Shown: positions 12,190 through 23,945 of the stretch, in pieces
How the letters are laid out: the number at the start of each line of letters is the position of its first letter
Position numbering within the stretch: position 1 is the first letter of the stretch
The notes under the pieces: generated by a model
Told to the model about the DNA's origin: nothing
Database searches by the model: none
The model's input: only the letters and a program-made list of their open reading frames with translations
Program-made: the position numbers and the translations under genes
Assembly (NCBI RefSeq): GCF_037893015.1
Contig: NC_133661.1
Coordinates: 188,192,809 to 188,256,808 of the forward strand
From: Macrotis lagotis
Taxonomy: Eukaryota; Chordata; Mammalia; Peramelemorphia; Peramelidae
Length of the DNA: 64,000 nucleotides
Direction of reading: 5' to 3'

Positions 12190-13284
12190 CTTTCAGTAGG
12201 TGGCCAACAAACATATTGAATTCCCCACAAAGGACCATCTCCCCAAACTCTCATGGAAATTATATAAATCAGGCAAAGGGAGGAAGAGATTTAGTGTGTG
12301 TTAGTGCTGAATGATTGATATTTGGTGTTTACTCTGTTCAGTACTGTGTTCAGGTCCCAGGTACCTGAGTGTCCTATAAGTGCTGTTTGGTTGAAATTGA
12401 GTCCTGGGCATGCAAGGCTATGAATTAAACAAATACCAGTTATGTGCCAATTTTATCTTGGTCAGTGTGTTATCTTGATTTTTCTTCTACCTCTCTTAAC
12501 ATTTTAAACTCTTTTTTGAACTTTTCGTGGAGTGCTTTCTGGACTTGAGACCACTTCCCAATTTTCTTTGTGGATTTGTCCATTAGTATTTTGGGATTAT
12601 TATCTTCTTCTCAGTTTGTGTCATGATTTTCCCTGTCCCTGGAATAATTTTCTATGATTATATTCCACTTTTTAAACTTGTTTTGCTCATATTTTAGGCC
12701 TTTTTTACTTTCTTTTAAATTTGAGATTTTCTCCTGAGTTAAATGAGCCATTGTCTGATTTCTTGTGTCAGGAGGGGTGTCCCAATGTTGTTGCTTGTTT
12801 CATGTTTGAATTTATGAATATATTGGACAATCACATGAAAGTGAATTATTTTCTCAGATGGGGGAACTAGATCTGAGCTAGATATAGAGAGAAGATTTAA
12901 TAGTATGACATGAATAGCAATCCCTTTCATTCCATAGAGGAAATTGAGAATCAGTCATTTAGGAAGGGGTTAAACAAAGGTGATTAGCATGCTTAACTAC
13001 TCTTTGCCTTGATAATGGTGGAGATGTTTGGGTGAACACCCTCCAGTGGTCAGCAGAAATCTTAAGGTTCTTGGGAAAGAACAAACTCAGGGATTTGTTA
13101 AATACAGGATCATAGGACCTATGTTTATTTTTTTTCATAAAAGGGGGGGGCAATTTGGTGAACAATTACATTATTGTACTTAATTAATGAAACGTAATTG
13201 CTAATTAACATAGTGACAGTGTCTGTCTTTCTGTATACTTAAAGGACAAGCCACATATCTAAAAGGTTCTTGGTGGATCTTTTC
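12190..13284. other. Unassigned non-genic stretch
   Basis: I found no SINE, L1 or host-gene match. On the minus strand 12.45-12.78 kb is rich in Lys, Glu and Leu codons and reads like coiled-coil sequence with stops, possibly a decayed LINE ORF1. A short open stretch at 12959-13165 (minus) matches nothing I know. A run of G residues occurs near 13144-13150. Confidence 0.4.
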
Positions 13285-13893
13285 CCTGTTTTGACTTTTA
13301 TTTTATTTTTTTTTTACCCCAACTAAATGCAAAAGCAAGTTTCAGCATTTACTTCCAAAATCTTGAGTTTCAAATTATCTCCCTTCTTTCTACCTACTCA
13401 CTTCATTGAGAAAGCAAGTTATTTGGTGTAGGTTGCAAATGTGTAGCCATAAAACACATTACTACAATAATTATATTGTAAAAGTAAACATATCCTCCTC
13501 TCTCAAGGAAAGAGAAAGTTCAAGAAAAATAAAATGTGAAAAAAAGTGTGTTTCAGTTTGTATTTAGATGCCATTAACTCTAACTTTGGGATGGATAGCA
13601 TTCTTTATCATATGTCTATCAGAGAAATTGCTTCAATATTTTTCCAACAGTTACTATTGCTAGCTATATTTCCTTCCATTCTATTCTCCTACCCCCATAT
13701 ATTTTATTGGCTCTCTCCTTTCATCCTGTTCCTCCACAAAAGTGTGTTGTAAGTGACTACCCTCTCTCTCTTGATCTTCCCTCTCTTATATCACCTACAC
13801 TCCCTTCCACTCCCCCTGTCCCCTTTTGCTCATCCCTATTCTGTCCTATTTACCCCTAGAGGAAGATATATTTTTATACAAAAATTAAATGTA

Positions 13894-14048
13894 GGGGGCA
13901 GTCAGGTGGTGCAGTGAATAAAGCACCGCCCATGGAGTCAGGAGTACCTGGGTTCAAATTCGGTATCAGACACTTAATAATTACCTAGCTGTGTGGCCTT
14001 GGGCAAGCCACTTAACCCCATTTGCCTTGCAAAAATTTAAAAAAAAAT
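13894..14048 (+). mobile_element. Marsupial SINE, sense
   Basis: Sense short SINE with head GGGGCAGTCAGGTGGTGCAG, the GGAGTCAGGAGTACCTGGGT block and the GCCACTTAACCCCATTTGCC tail block. AAAATTAAATGT before it and AAAATTAAGTGT after it are a probable target-site duplication with one change. Confidence 0.9.
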
Positions 14049-14781
14049 TAAGTGTATATGTTATTTCTTCTCTAAGCCTTCTGATGAGAGTAAAGGCTGA
14101 CTCACTCACCCTTTACCTTCTCCCTCTTCCACTCCATTGCAAAAGTTTTTTCCTAATCTCTTTTGTTTGGAATAACTTAACCCATTCTACTTCCCCTTTC
14201 TTTCTTTCTCACCAATCTTTTTTAGTGTTATACCTTCAAATTCCACTCCTTCCTGTGCCTTCTCTATATATGCTCCATCTAACTGCCATAAATGAATGAT
14301 AGGGTTAATAACAGAAGTCAGTATCATCCTCCCATGTAGGAATACAAGTAGCTTAACATCATTAAATCCCTCATAATTTGCCTTTCCTGTCCACTGTCTC
14401 TATACCTTGCCTGAGTCCTGTACTTGCAGATCATACTTCTGTTCAGTTCTAGTCCTTTCACAGGCATATCATATTGTAAAACCTATGAGCCCTTAAGTTA
14501 AAAGCTGCTAAATCATTTGTTATTCTGTAGCTCCATGATGTTTCTTTCTGACAACTTGTAATATTTGCTCCATGACTTGGGAGTTCTGAAATTTGTTCAA
14601 AATATTCATGGCAGCTTTCATTTTGGTATCTCTTTCAGGAGATTATTTCAATTTTTATATTACCCTCTGCTTCTAGAATTAACAGGCCAACTTTCCTGGA
14701 GAATTTCTTGATAAAAGAGGTCTGTGGTCTTTTTTTTTTGTCATAACTTTCAGTAATTCAGCAATTTTAAATCATATCTCC

Positions 14782-14795
14782 TGTATCTATTTTCT
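14782..14795. repeat. Target-site duplication of the 14.80-17.53 kb L1 (3' side)
   Basis: TGTATCTATTTTCT here matches TGGATCTATTTTCT at 17535-17548 with one mismatch. The host L1 ORF1 sequence is continuous if the insert and one copy are removed. Confidence 0.85.
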
Positions 14796-17534
14796 TTTTT
14801 TAAATTACATTTTATTAAAGATATTATATGAGTTTTACAATTTCCCCATCTTGCTCCCCGCCCCCAGAAAGTACTCTGTCAGTCTTTACTTTGTTTCCAT
14901 GTTGTACCTTGATCCAAATTGGGTGTGATGAGAGAGAAATCATATCCTTAAAGAAGGGAAGAGAAGAGAAGTCTAAGAGGTGACAAGATCAGACAATAAG
15001 ATATCTGTTTTTTTTTCTAAATTAAAGGGAATAGTCCTTGAACTTTGTTCAAACTCCACAGCTCCTTATCTGGATACATCTGGCACTCTCCTTTGCAGAC
15101 AGCCCAGAACTGTTCCTGATTGTTGCACTGATGGAATGAGCGATTCCGTCAAGGTTGAACATCACTCCCTTGTTGCTGTTAGGGTATACAGTGTTTTTCT
15201 GGTTCTGCTCATCTCACTCAGCAAATTGCACATTCATGCAAATCCTTCCAGGCTTCCCTGAAATCCCATCCCTCCTGGTTTCTAATAGAACAATAGTGTT
15301 CCATGACATACATATACCACAGTATGCTAAGCCATTCCCCAATTGAAGGACATTTACTTGATTTCCAATTCTTTGCCACCACAAACAGGGCTGCTATGCA
15401 TATTTTTGTACAAGTAATTTTTTTACCCTTTTTCATCATCTCTTCAGGGTATAGACCCAGTAGTGGTATTTCTGGGTCAAAGGGTATGCACATTTTTGTT
15501 ACCCATTGGGCACAATTCCAAATATCTCTCCAGAAGGGTTGGATGAGTTCACAGCTCCACCAACAGTATAATAGTGTCCCAGATTTCCCACAACCCTCCC
15601 AACAATGATCATTATCCTTCCTGGTCATACTGGCCAATCTGAGAGGTGTGAGGTGGTACCTCAGAGAAGCTTTAATTTGCATTTCTCTAATAATTAATGA
15701 TTTAGAGCATTTTTTCATATGGCTATGGATTACTTGGATCTCCTCATCTGTAAATTACCTTTGCATATTCTTTAAGCATTTGTCAATTGGGGAATGGCTT
15801 TTTGTCTTTAAAATATGACTCAGTTCTCTGTATATTTTAGAAATGAGTCCTTTGTCAGAATCATTAGTTGTAAAGATTGTTTCCCAATTTACTACATCTC
15901 TTTTGATCTTGGTTATATTGGTTTTATCTGTGCAAAAGCTTTCTAATTTAATGTAATCAAAATCATCTAATTGGTTTTTGGTGATGTTCTCCAACACTTC
16001 CTTAGCCATAAACTGCTCCCCTTTCCATAGATCTGACAGGTAAACTAATCCTTGATCTTCTAATTTGCTTATAGTATTGTTTTTTATGTCTAAGTCCTGT
16101 AACCATCTGGATCTTATCTTGGTAAAGGGTGTTACATGTTGGTCTAATCTAAATTTCTTCCATACTAACTTCCAATTATCCCAGAAGTTTTTATCAGAGA
16201 GGGAGTTTTTAATCCCAATGGCTGGACTCTTTGGGTTTATCAAGCAACAGATTACTGTAATCATCTCCTGCTTTTATACCTAGTCTATTCCTCTGGTCCA
16301 CCACTCTATTTCTCAGCCAATACCAAACAGTTCTGATGACTGATGCTTTATAATATAATTTTAGATCAGGTAGGGCTAAAGCCACCTTCTTTTACACTTT
16401 TTTTCATTAAGGTCCTGGCAATTCTTGACTTTTTATTTCTCCATATGAATTTACGTACAATTTTTTCTAACTCATTAAAGTTATTCTTTGGAATTTTGAT
16501 TGGTAGGACACTAAACAGATAGTTTAGTTTTGGTAGAATTGTTATTTTTATTATATTAGCTCTACCTATCCACGAGCAGTTGAAATTTGCCCAGTTATTT
16601 AAATCTAATTTAATTTGTGTTAGAAGTGTTTTATAATTGTTTTCAAAAATATTCCGAGTCTATCTTGGCAAATAGACTCCCAAGCATTTTATATTGTCTG
16701 AGGTTAATTTGAATGGCATTTCTCTTCTAGCTCTTCCTGCTTTATCTTGCTAGACATATAAAGAAAAGGTGAGGATTTATGAGGGTTTATTTTATAACCT
16801 GCAACTTTGCTAAAATTGCTAATTGTTTCCAGTAGTTTTTTGTATGATTTCTTGGGATTCTCTAGGTAGACCATCACGTTATCTGCAAAGAGTGAGAGTT
16901 TTCTTTCTTCCTTCCCAATTCTAATTCCTACAGTTTCTTTTTATTCTCTAATTGTTGATGCTAACATTTCTAATACAATATTGAATATTAGTGGTGATAA
17001 TGGGCACCCTTGTTTCACCCCTGATCTTATTGGGAATGCCTCTAGCCTCTCCCCATTGAATATAATGCTTGTTGATGGTTTCAGATAGATACTGCTAATT
17101 ATTTTAAGGAACAGTCCATTTATTCCTACACTCTCTAGTGTTTTTAATAGGAAGAGATGCTGTATTTTGTCAAAAGCTTTTTCAGCATCTATTGATATGA
17201 TCATATGATTTCTGATGGGACTCCCGTGGTACAGCCCCACCGCTGATCCAGCAATTCCAGCTCTTGGGCCCTCAGACTCCTGGTTCCAATTCAGCTGTTG
17301 ATCTGGCTGATCCGGGGCTGATCCTTCATCTGAGCCCAGACTCACCTGCCCAAATTTGGCCAAAGCTGCTGCCGGAGACAAATCCTGAGGTAGACGTTTT
17401 TTCTCCTGGCTTTCTTTCTGGGTTTTGTGGGTCAAATTTCTTTTAAGAGGTTTGTTTCATGTGATAGATGGGGAAGAGATCAAGAGACTTTAGAACTGTG
17501 CCTGTCTTCTCTCCACCATCTTGGCCAGAAGTCC
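14796..17534 (-). mobile_element. Internally deleted L1: 5' UTR joined to ORF2 reverse transcriptase, antisense
   Basis: An antisense L1 with both true ends: a 3' UTR and tail starting at 14796, and a 5' end reading (complement) GGACTTCTGGCCAAGATGG at 17534. It has a 14-bp target-site duplication. ORF2 C-terminal sequence at 15218-15718 and 15755-16264 is well preserved (TPFTKIRSRWLQDLDIKNN; LLHCWW-type cysteine region). From about 17219 the RT-coding DNA switches directly to 5' UTR, so ORF1 and the ORF2 endonuclease half, roughly 4 kb, are absent. Because the ends and duplication are normal, the gap probably existed in the inserted RNA or cDNA. Confidence 0.88.
16941..17435 (-). CDS. Chimeric L1 ORF: 5' UTR-derived N terminus fused to reverse transcriptase segment
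   Basis: A 164-codon open frame in the internally deleted L1. Residues 1 to about 72 ([20 protein letters not shown]...) are translated from L1 5' UTR. From about residue 73 ([20 protein letters not shown]) onward it is ORF2 reverse transcriptase, with [18 protein letters not shown], and it stops before the FADD catalytic box. It therefore cannot encode an active polymerase. Whether it is ever translated is unknown. It is most simply a by-product of the deletion. Confidence 0.5.
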   Translation of the reverse strand: MTHKTQKESQEKKRLPQDLSPAAALAKFGQVSLGSDEGSAPDQPDQQLNWNQESEGPRAGIAGSAVGLYHGSPIRNHMIISIDAEKAFDKIQHLFLLKTLESVGINGLFLKIISSIYLKPSTSIIFNGERLEAFPIRSGVKQGCPLSPLIFNIVLEMLASTIRE

Positions 17535-17548
17535 TGGATCTATTTTCT
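17535..17548. repeat. Target-site duplication of the 14.80-17.53 kb L1 (5' side)
   Basis: Matches 14782-14795 with one mismatch and abuts the L1 5' end. Older L1 ORF1 DNA continues beyond it. Confidence 0.85.
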
Positions 17549-17730
17549 AGATCAGTTATTTTTCCAATGAGATATTTCACATTTTCTTCTAGTTTTTCAT
17601 TCTTTTACTTTTATTTTATTACTTCTTGATTTCTCACTAAGTCAAAAATCATCGCCTTCCCTTCCTACACTTTAAGGGATTATTTTGATTAGAGAGCTAC
17701 TGTTTCTCTTTTTAATCTGACCAAATCTGC

Positions 17731-17896
17731 TTTTTTTTTTTTTTTTTTTTTTTTTTTAGGTTTTTGCAAGGAATTTGGGGCATTGTGCCTAAGGCCACAC
17801 AGCCAGGTAATTATTAAGTGTCAGAGGCTGGATTTGAACTCAGGTACTCCTGACTCTAGGGCTGGTGCTCTATCCACTGTACCACCTATTCGCCCC
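17731..17896 (-). mobile_element. Marsupial SINE, antisense, long A tail
   Basis: Antisense short SINE beginning with about 27 T residues (its A tail), then TTTTTGCAAGG, the CACACAGCCAGGTAATTATT block and a head complement ending CACCTATTCGCCCC. The long tail suggests a fairly young copy. Confidence 0.9.
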
Positions 17897-18223
17897 GCCT
17901 TTTTTCTTCTCATTGGTCTTTTGGAATGCTTGTTCCACTTGATTCAAATTGATATTTTAGATGTTATTTTCTTTAGCATTTTTTTTCTGTTTCCTTCTCC
18001 AAGCTGTTGATTTGGTTTTCATGTTTTTTCTGCATTGCTTTCATTTCTTTTCCCAATATTTCCTCTATCTCCCTTATTTGGTTTTCAGTCTTCTATAGCC
18101 TGAGATCAATTCATGTTTTTTTCTTAGAGGCTTTGGATACAAAAACTTTGACTTTGTTATGTTCTAACTATGGTCAGACTTGGTTTCCTTCTGTTGTATG
18201 CTCATTTTCCTGCCTATGATTTA

Positions 18224-18378
18224 TTATTATTTTTTTAGATTTTTCAAGGCAATCGGGTTAAGTGGCTTACCCAAGGCCACATGGCTAGGTAATTATTAAA
18301 TGTCTGAGGTAGGATTTGAACCCAGGTACTCCTGACTCCAAGGCCAGTGTTCTATCCACTGCGCAACCTAGCTGCCTC
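18224..18378 (-). mobile_element. Marsupial SINE, antisense, with target-site duplication
   Basis: Antisense short SINE with the AAGTGGCTTACCC and GCTAGGTAATTATT blocks and a head complement ending CTAGCTGCCTC. TATGATTTA occurs on both sides (about 18216 and 18381), giving a 9-bp target-site duplication. Confidence 0.88.
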
Positions 18379-19226
18379 TTATGATTTAATTTTTACTTTG
18401 TTAAGATAGAGCTCTGCTTTCAGGAGGTAAGACATGTCTTCCTAAGCTTTAGAGGTTTGTGCAGCTGTTTTCAGGGATATCCACCATGAGCCTCAATTCC
18501 TCCAAGACCTTATGGGAGGCTTTGACTGTTCTCCTAGTCTGTGCTTTTCTGACCACAAGCACTCCCCTCTGTCTTGGAGCAGTGAGGAGAGTCCCTGATC
18601 TTCTGTGACAATAAAACTCCTCCTCATGTGCCTGGGGTCCAGACTATGACCTGGATCTGAATATGAACAAAGCCACAGAGCCCGACCTCAAGGATAGCAA
18701 TCTGCAATCTCCCCCACCCCCCCTTACCTTCCATGGGCTGAACTCTCTGGAAGCAGCTTCCAGGTGACTCTCTGTGGGGTGAATCTGCAGGTCTGCTCCT
18801 GGTTCCTGGGGGCTGGATCTGTTCTAAGGCTTGGCTGGACTTCGTTCTGCCCTCACTCTGGTGTGGCAGAGTTTCACTGCTGAGCTTCCAAGTTTTCCTT
18901 GGCAATCCTTGGACTGAGAAATCTGTAAACCACCATCATTGCCAGGGACCCAGGTGCCTCAAGGGCTGTTGCTGGATGGATGGAGGTGTTTCTTCCAACA
19001 CAGCCCTGGCTGAGAATCAAGGCCCTTTCCCACTCTGGTATAATAGCCCTTTCCTGCAAAACTTCTAAGTTGTCTTAGACTAGATAATTGTTTCACTCAG
19101 GTTTTTTTTAAATGCGTTCCTCCACTCTAGAATTTGGTTAGATTCATTATTTAAAAGTACTTGGAGTGGTCTGAGGGAAAGCTTGTGGTAATTTCTGCCT
19201 TTATTCTCCCATCTTGGCTCCACCTC

Positions 19227-19636
19227 TTTTTTCCTTTGACTTTTAAAGTTCTTTATAATATGACTCTAGTCTACTTTTCCAGATTCATTTCATGTTATTC
19301 ATGTTATCTACATTCAAGAAATCAACAAATTTATTAAGTGACCATTATATATTAACGGATGCTTATAAGAATAGAAATGATACCATTCCTGACATTAATA
19401 AACAGATACTCCATCAGGAACATACACTCAAATCAAATAGATAGTTTGTGGGAATGAGATTTGGGCGAGAAAAGAGGCTGCAGGGTTGGGGTCTTTAGGA
19501 ATGATTTCATGTGGAATATGGTTCCTGTGTTGAACCTCAGTGTAAATCCAGAATTCTTAGAGGCAAAAGCAAGGGAGAAGTATTTGTAGGCATATTGTAG
19601 AAATTGAGAAAACCTTTGAGTTGGTAAATGGTATGT
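19227..19636. other. Intergenic; probable L2 fragment
   Basis: No gene. About 19310-19420 (AATTTATTAAGTGACCATTA and following) resembles the antisense 3' end of an L2 LINE. The remainder is unassigned. Confidence 0.45.
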
Positions 19637-19921
19637 ATAATAGTTATGTTTGTCTTTCATTCTCAAAGAAGACCAAGACATCAGGAAGTGATGCCATGAC
19701 AAGCACATGAATTGGATTTGAGTGAAGGGTGGCTGTGCTAAGTCACCGATTTCACTTTCTCCTCCTGAGCCATCAAAGTCCAATGACCACATATAAATCA
19801 GAACAATTGGAGATGGTCTGTGAGGCAATTAGGTTTAAGTGACTTGCCCAAGGTCATACAGCTAGCAGGTGTCAAGTATCTGATGTTAGAATCGAACTCC
19901 TATCCGTCCACCTAACTGCCC
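19637..19921 (-). mobile_element. Long marsupial SINE, antisense
   Basis: Antisense copy of the roughly 290-bp SINE seen at 1044-1333: the 3' part comes first (TGTCTTTCATTCTCAAAGAA, then ACAAGCACATGAATTGGATT), then the AAGTGACTTGCCCAAGG and ACAGCTAGCAGG blocks and the head complement. Confidence 0.88.
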
Positions 19922-21620
19922 CAAATTGTATGTCATATGAGGAAAAAAAAGGAAGTCAATCTTAATGAGGAAAAGAAAAATCTTACTGAACCTTAGAGTG
20001 CTTGGGAATAGTGTACAATAAAGCCAAAAAGACATATTGGAGTCAAAATTGCTTATTTGTTGTCTCACAAACTTGTCATTCTATTTTCTTCTTCCATGTC
20101 TGGCTAAAGGATATCATCCATGCCCAGAACACATCCTTTATTTCTACTTCTAAGAATGCTCAATTAGTTTAAAGGCTCAGTTTAAATGATGCTTCCCAAA
20201 GAAAGCCTTTCCTGGTCTCTGATTGCTGTGCTATTTACTTGCTCAAATTTCCTTATATTTATTTACATAATATTCCCTCACCCTCAGCAGAAGTAAGCCC
20301 CTTTAAGGGAGGGATTTAAAAACATAAAAAGATTTGCTTTGTTTCTGTCTTTGCATATCTAAGATCCAGAAATAATATTGGCCATGTAACAAGCAATTAA
20401 TAGGCATTTCTGCAATGAATCAATTAATGAATGAATTGAACAGGCTGGGCTATTATTAACTCAATAAGGATTGATGCTATAAAAAGATAAAAACACTGTC
20501 ATTGATTGCATTTGTACAGAATCATTAAACAAAACATTTTGGTCAGAAATATTTGGTTATAAATATGTGCGTCTGTACAATACAGAATAAAAAGGGTTCA
20601 GCATCAATGAACCATTTTGTGGTTGATTCTATGCCCCACACTATTTGGGCACTAATTCAACTCACAAAGAATTGTCTATTGGGGTTTTTACAAGTTTGCA
20701 ATTATTTTGGCCCATGACCTAGGAAACAGTTCCAGTGCCCATCCAATCTAGAGGCAAACTTTCAGATCTCTGAGGACACATCAATATCTCTCCCAAGTCA
20801 AGGGATATGTATTCCTGTCTCTTAGAGCTGTTTCCCGAGGGGGAAAGGTGACAGTTAAAATATTTCAAAAAAAATTCCTGCTCTTAGCTCAGGCAGATGT
20901 AGCTACTGTTCTTAATTCTAAGACTCCCATCTCTGTGTCCTTTGGGTCAAGGAGAATCATGCCTCCTATTGAGGGAGGGGTAAGGGAGAGTATCTGATGG
21001 ATGTATGAGGCAAATATTGCCACACTTACATCCTTGATAGCTATTTAGTGCTAATAGTTACCTATCAATCGGTTTCATCTCAAGAAGGCTTCACATCCCA
21101 CAGACTCTAAGGCCTTTTTCTCTCTTATATAATGCTTGTGGGGACACATTAGAGGAAACAATCAAAGTAAGTTTATCATCTGAATGGGTGTTTTTTATTA
21201 ACTCTTATTCCTATGTCTTTCAAAGAAAGGGGATTTTTAATCCTTTATTTTAAAAAAAATACCTGGATTCTTAAGCAAAAAAACAAAAACAAAAACAAAA
21301 AAGTAAACTAGACAGTCCTTCAGTCTTTTAAAAATACCTCTCTTTTAATTACCACAACTTTCATATCAACCACTGTCAGAGAAAAATTATTTTTCTGTCA
21401 TTTCAAATTTGACAAATGCTATTTGACTTGCAGTCATAGAATTTGATAAAGATTTACAATAGAATTTTACTCTTTAAAGATAGATAGTAGAAGAAGCTAA
21501 TATCTAAGTGAAACCTGGAACAATTTAAACACTAATAGAGCTTAAAAGATGACTTAGGTGACACCTAGTTCTGGATTTGGTTCTTGAGTGAATTATACAA
21601 TGTCACACCAAAGGTATGTT
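19922..21620. other. Intergenic with an L2 3' end (about 20160-20455)
   Basis: About 20160-20455 is a sense-orientation L2 3' end, recognisable from TTTAAATGATGCTTCC, AAAGCCTTTCCTGGTCTCTG, a TTTGTCTTT-like stretch and a terminal AATGAATGAATTGA. The rest, including an A-rich run near 21.24-21.30 kb, shows no gene or repeat I recognise. Confidence 0.6.
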
Positions 21621-21629
21621 GTATTTAAA

Positions 21630-21790
21630 AGAGGGTTAAAGTTCTGCAGATGAATTCAAGATTATTTCTGTCACTACCTAGCTGAGTGATCTCAAGTTCA
21701 ACATAGTTTTTCTCATCCTTACATTCCTCATCTATGAAATGAAGGGTCTGGATGAGATGATCTCTAATGTTTCCTCTAATTTAAATACAT
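21630..21790 (+). mobile_element. MIR SINE fragment, sense
   Basis: The order CACTACCTAGCTGAGTGATC, CTCATCTATGAAATGAAGG, GATGAGATGATCTCTAA is the MIR core and 3' part. Ancient and diverged. Confidence 0.65.
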
Positions 21791-23740
21791 TATGAATTCA
21801 ATTCTAATCAAAAGCAAATTGTAGTCTTGAAGCATGATGAAATATTTTATGTAAACCACTTACCAAGAGGAGCTATCGTCTAATTATCAATAGCTGCTTT
21901 AAGTTCACTCATTCATTCATCAAATATTTATTGAGTGGCTACTATATGTGAAGCACCATGAGAATTTATCTGTGATTATCTGTGAGAAACACAGTTACTG
22001 AGAGTGTAGATCTTGCTAAATGGTCAGGAAGTAATGCATCATAGTTGTGTTTAATAAGTCACCAGACTTTTGCCAGGCTATGCTTAGTTTATAGATTGCA
22101 AAATTGAATGGTTAGATGTTGTATGATAAGAGTCAGGACAATATCATTTCAAAGCCTTCCTCAGACATTTATTTTCTAAGTGGGTAACCCTGGGCAAGTC
22201 ATTCATTTTTTTTCTTTTCTGTTTCTTTTCTTGTGAATTAGGTAGTAGTGGTAAAGTCAAAGAATTTTATAAAGATTTGAAAAACAAGAGCTAAAAAGCT
22301 TCTAAAGTCTCTTTCAACTCTAGATGTACACAAATCTATCATAGTTTGCCTCGTTGTGGACAATTGGGGAGGAAGCAGAGGGAAGGATGTCAAATTCACT
22401 CTATAGGCAAAAGTGTGTTTCTGTTCTTGATTTCTCAGTAAGATCAGTGAGCATAGTTATTTTTATGTGTTTTAAGGATCAGAAAGGTGAATATCAAAAA
22501 CTAGTCACCTTTATATAGAGTCTTTATATAAAGAGTCTAAGTAAAACACCAAGGACTGCTAGAATTGTTTGAACTGAACTCATTACAATTCATAGAAATA
22601 AGAAAGAAAGCTTTTTTAGACCATGAGAGAAATTATATAGGTTGATTATATTAGGATATATATCCTAGGAGTGGACCAGGAATTAATTGCTTTTATCCAA
22701 ATGATCCATTCTCTAAAGGATGTAATTGTCTTAGGAAAAATCCTAAAAGTTGTAACATCTAGGCTCAATAGAGGTTTTAGGAGAGCCAATTTCCTTATTT
22801 TGCAAGCAAGGAGAAGACAATCCAGAAAAGCTCAAAAAACTTGTCCATGATGACAAACAATGTCTTGGGATTTTTTCATGTTCTGCTGGAAAATATTTTA
22901 TTCTATGAAATCTTCAGCAACAGAATGATCCAGATGAGATTCATAGTTTATGAACACAGAGTCACACATCGCTGGCTAAACTACTGAAAGTAAACCAGAC
23001 ATTTCAAGTGTCATGACTCACACCAAAAGTTAGTTCTTGGGAAAAATACATTTGTACGTAAAAAAAGTCATACCAAATTTGAATTTAATACAAGATATAT
23101 TCAGGCAAGACATTACTATTTAGACAATATGACTTTCATTTGCATAACTCGAGTTAAGTAAAGGGGGCAATTGTCCTCTGTTAATTTTGTTTCTAAATTC
23201 ATATCATTGAAAAAAGAAAGAATTGGGTATCTGGAGATAGGGAAAGTGAAATTGTAGTTCACAGAGTCTGGGAAATGACTAAACACCTAAGGTAAATAAG
23301 ATAATATATCTGCAGTTTTTGAAATGTTCTCAGTAAAGAGGCACTGTGCTCCCCTTAGTATGCAAATAACACAAAAAACATATATTTATGTATACTTGAC
23401 TCCATTTTTATTCAACTGCATTAGCAAAGTTTAATGTTCTACAGACAACTGTTTCTGTCTATTAAAAGAGATGGCTACCTTCCCCTGCCTCCCACCCCCA
23501 TTATATGCATGCCTGAGTTCACTTCTCAGGGATGAAGAGAGGGAAACATGTCATATCATATCATACTGATATTTCATACTAAGAATCTATGAATGAAGCC
23601 TACACAATCTCTTTTTCTTACCTCTATCTGTTTCTATCTAAGGGTTACTTTAACATTCCACTATTTAATCTCTTCTTTGGACTTTATATTTCAACTATTA
23701 TGGGGCTAAAATATTTTCTCTCTCTCCTCCCTACTTAGGA
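21791..23740. other. Intergenic with MIR and L2 scraps
   Basis: CATTCATTCATCAAATATTTATTGAG at 21907-21933 is an antisense L2 terminus. About 22130-22340 is a MIR-like sense fragment (GGGTAACCCTGGGCAAGTCA), with an internal T/C-rich stretch. No coding sequence is supported, and the rest appears unique and AT-rich. Confidence 0.5.
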
Positions 23741-23945
23741 ATTTTTGCTTTAAGTTTTTCTAAATTCTTGAATAGCCTTGTAATTAATGGAATAGTTCTG
23801 ATTACTATAGTTTTGGCCTTTTTGGACTCAGCAAAACTTGTGTCTTAATAGAATGGAAGTCTTCAGAATTATGTCAGGAATATTGAGAAACTTAAAAAAG
23901 TACTTTGGATACATTTTATTGAATATTATAAACATATTTCTTTTA
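23741..23945. repeat. Unclassified diverged repeat, copy A (direct pair with 26.3 kb)
   Basis: About 200 bp here aligns colinearly with 26338-26530. Shared blocks include ATTAATGGA, ACTATAG(C/T)TTT, GCCTTTTTGG, TTATGTCAG, AATATT, AAAAAGTA and ACATATT-CTTTTA. I estimate two thirds identity by eye. It does not match L1, L2, MIR or the SINEs I know. Confidence 0.45.

Larger units (their letters stand above)
10600..12190 (+). mobile_element. L1 LINE 3' part (ORF2 C terminus and 3' UTR), sense
   Basis: Sense-strand L1 beginning near the segment equivalent to AAAGGAAAGTGGCCTCACTG, followed by the ACTGTCTGGTACTGACTAAG stretch shared with 35.1 kb. It then carries the ORF2 C-terminal cysteine region and the 3' UTR start (GATGCTGAGTTAATTCAG) to about 12.19 kb. 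It is 5'-truncated and strongly diverged, and carries two SINEs (11.18-11.35 and 11.38-11.53 kb). Confidence 0.75.
13285..19226 (-). mobile_element. Old antisense L1 remnant hosting four younger insertions
   Basis: Pieces of an old antisense L1: 3' UTR-like DNA at 13.29-13.63 kb (similar to 31.9-32.2 kb), the pyrimidine-rich inter-ORF spacer at 13.65-14.3 kb, ORF1 C-terminal DNA at about 14.45-14.79 kb continuing at 17.55 kb, and a 5' UTR region ending near 19226 in CCATCTTGGCTCCACCTC, the complement of an L1 5' end. Most of ORF2 is missing between the 3' UTR and spacer pieces. Inserted in it are a SINE (13.89 kb), an L1 (14.80-17.53 kb) and two SINEs (17.73 and 18.22 kb). The boundaries between the old pieces are approximate, and 13.29-13.63 kb could be a separate insertion. 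Confidence 0.6.
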
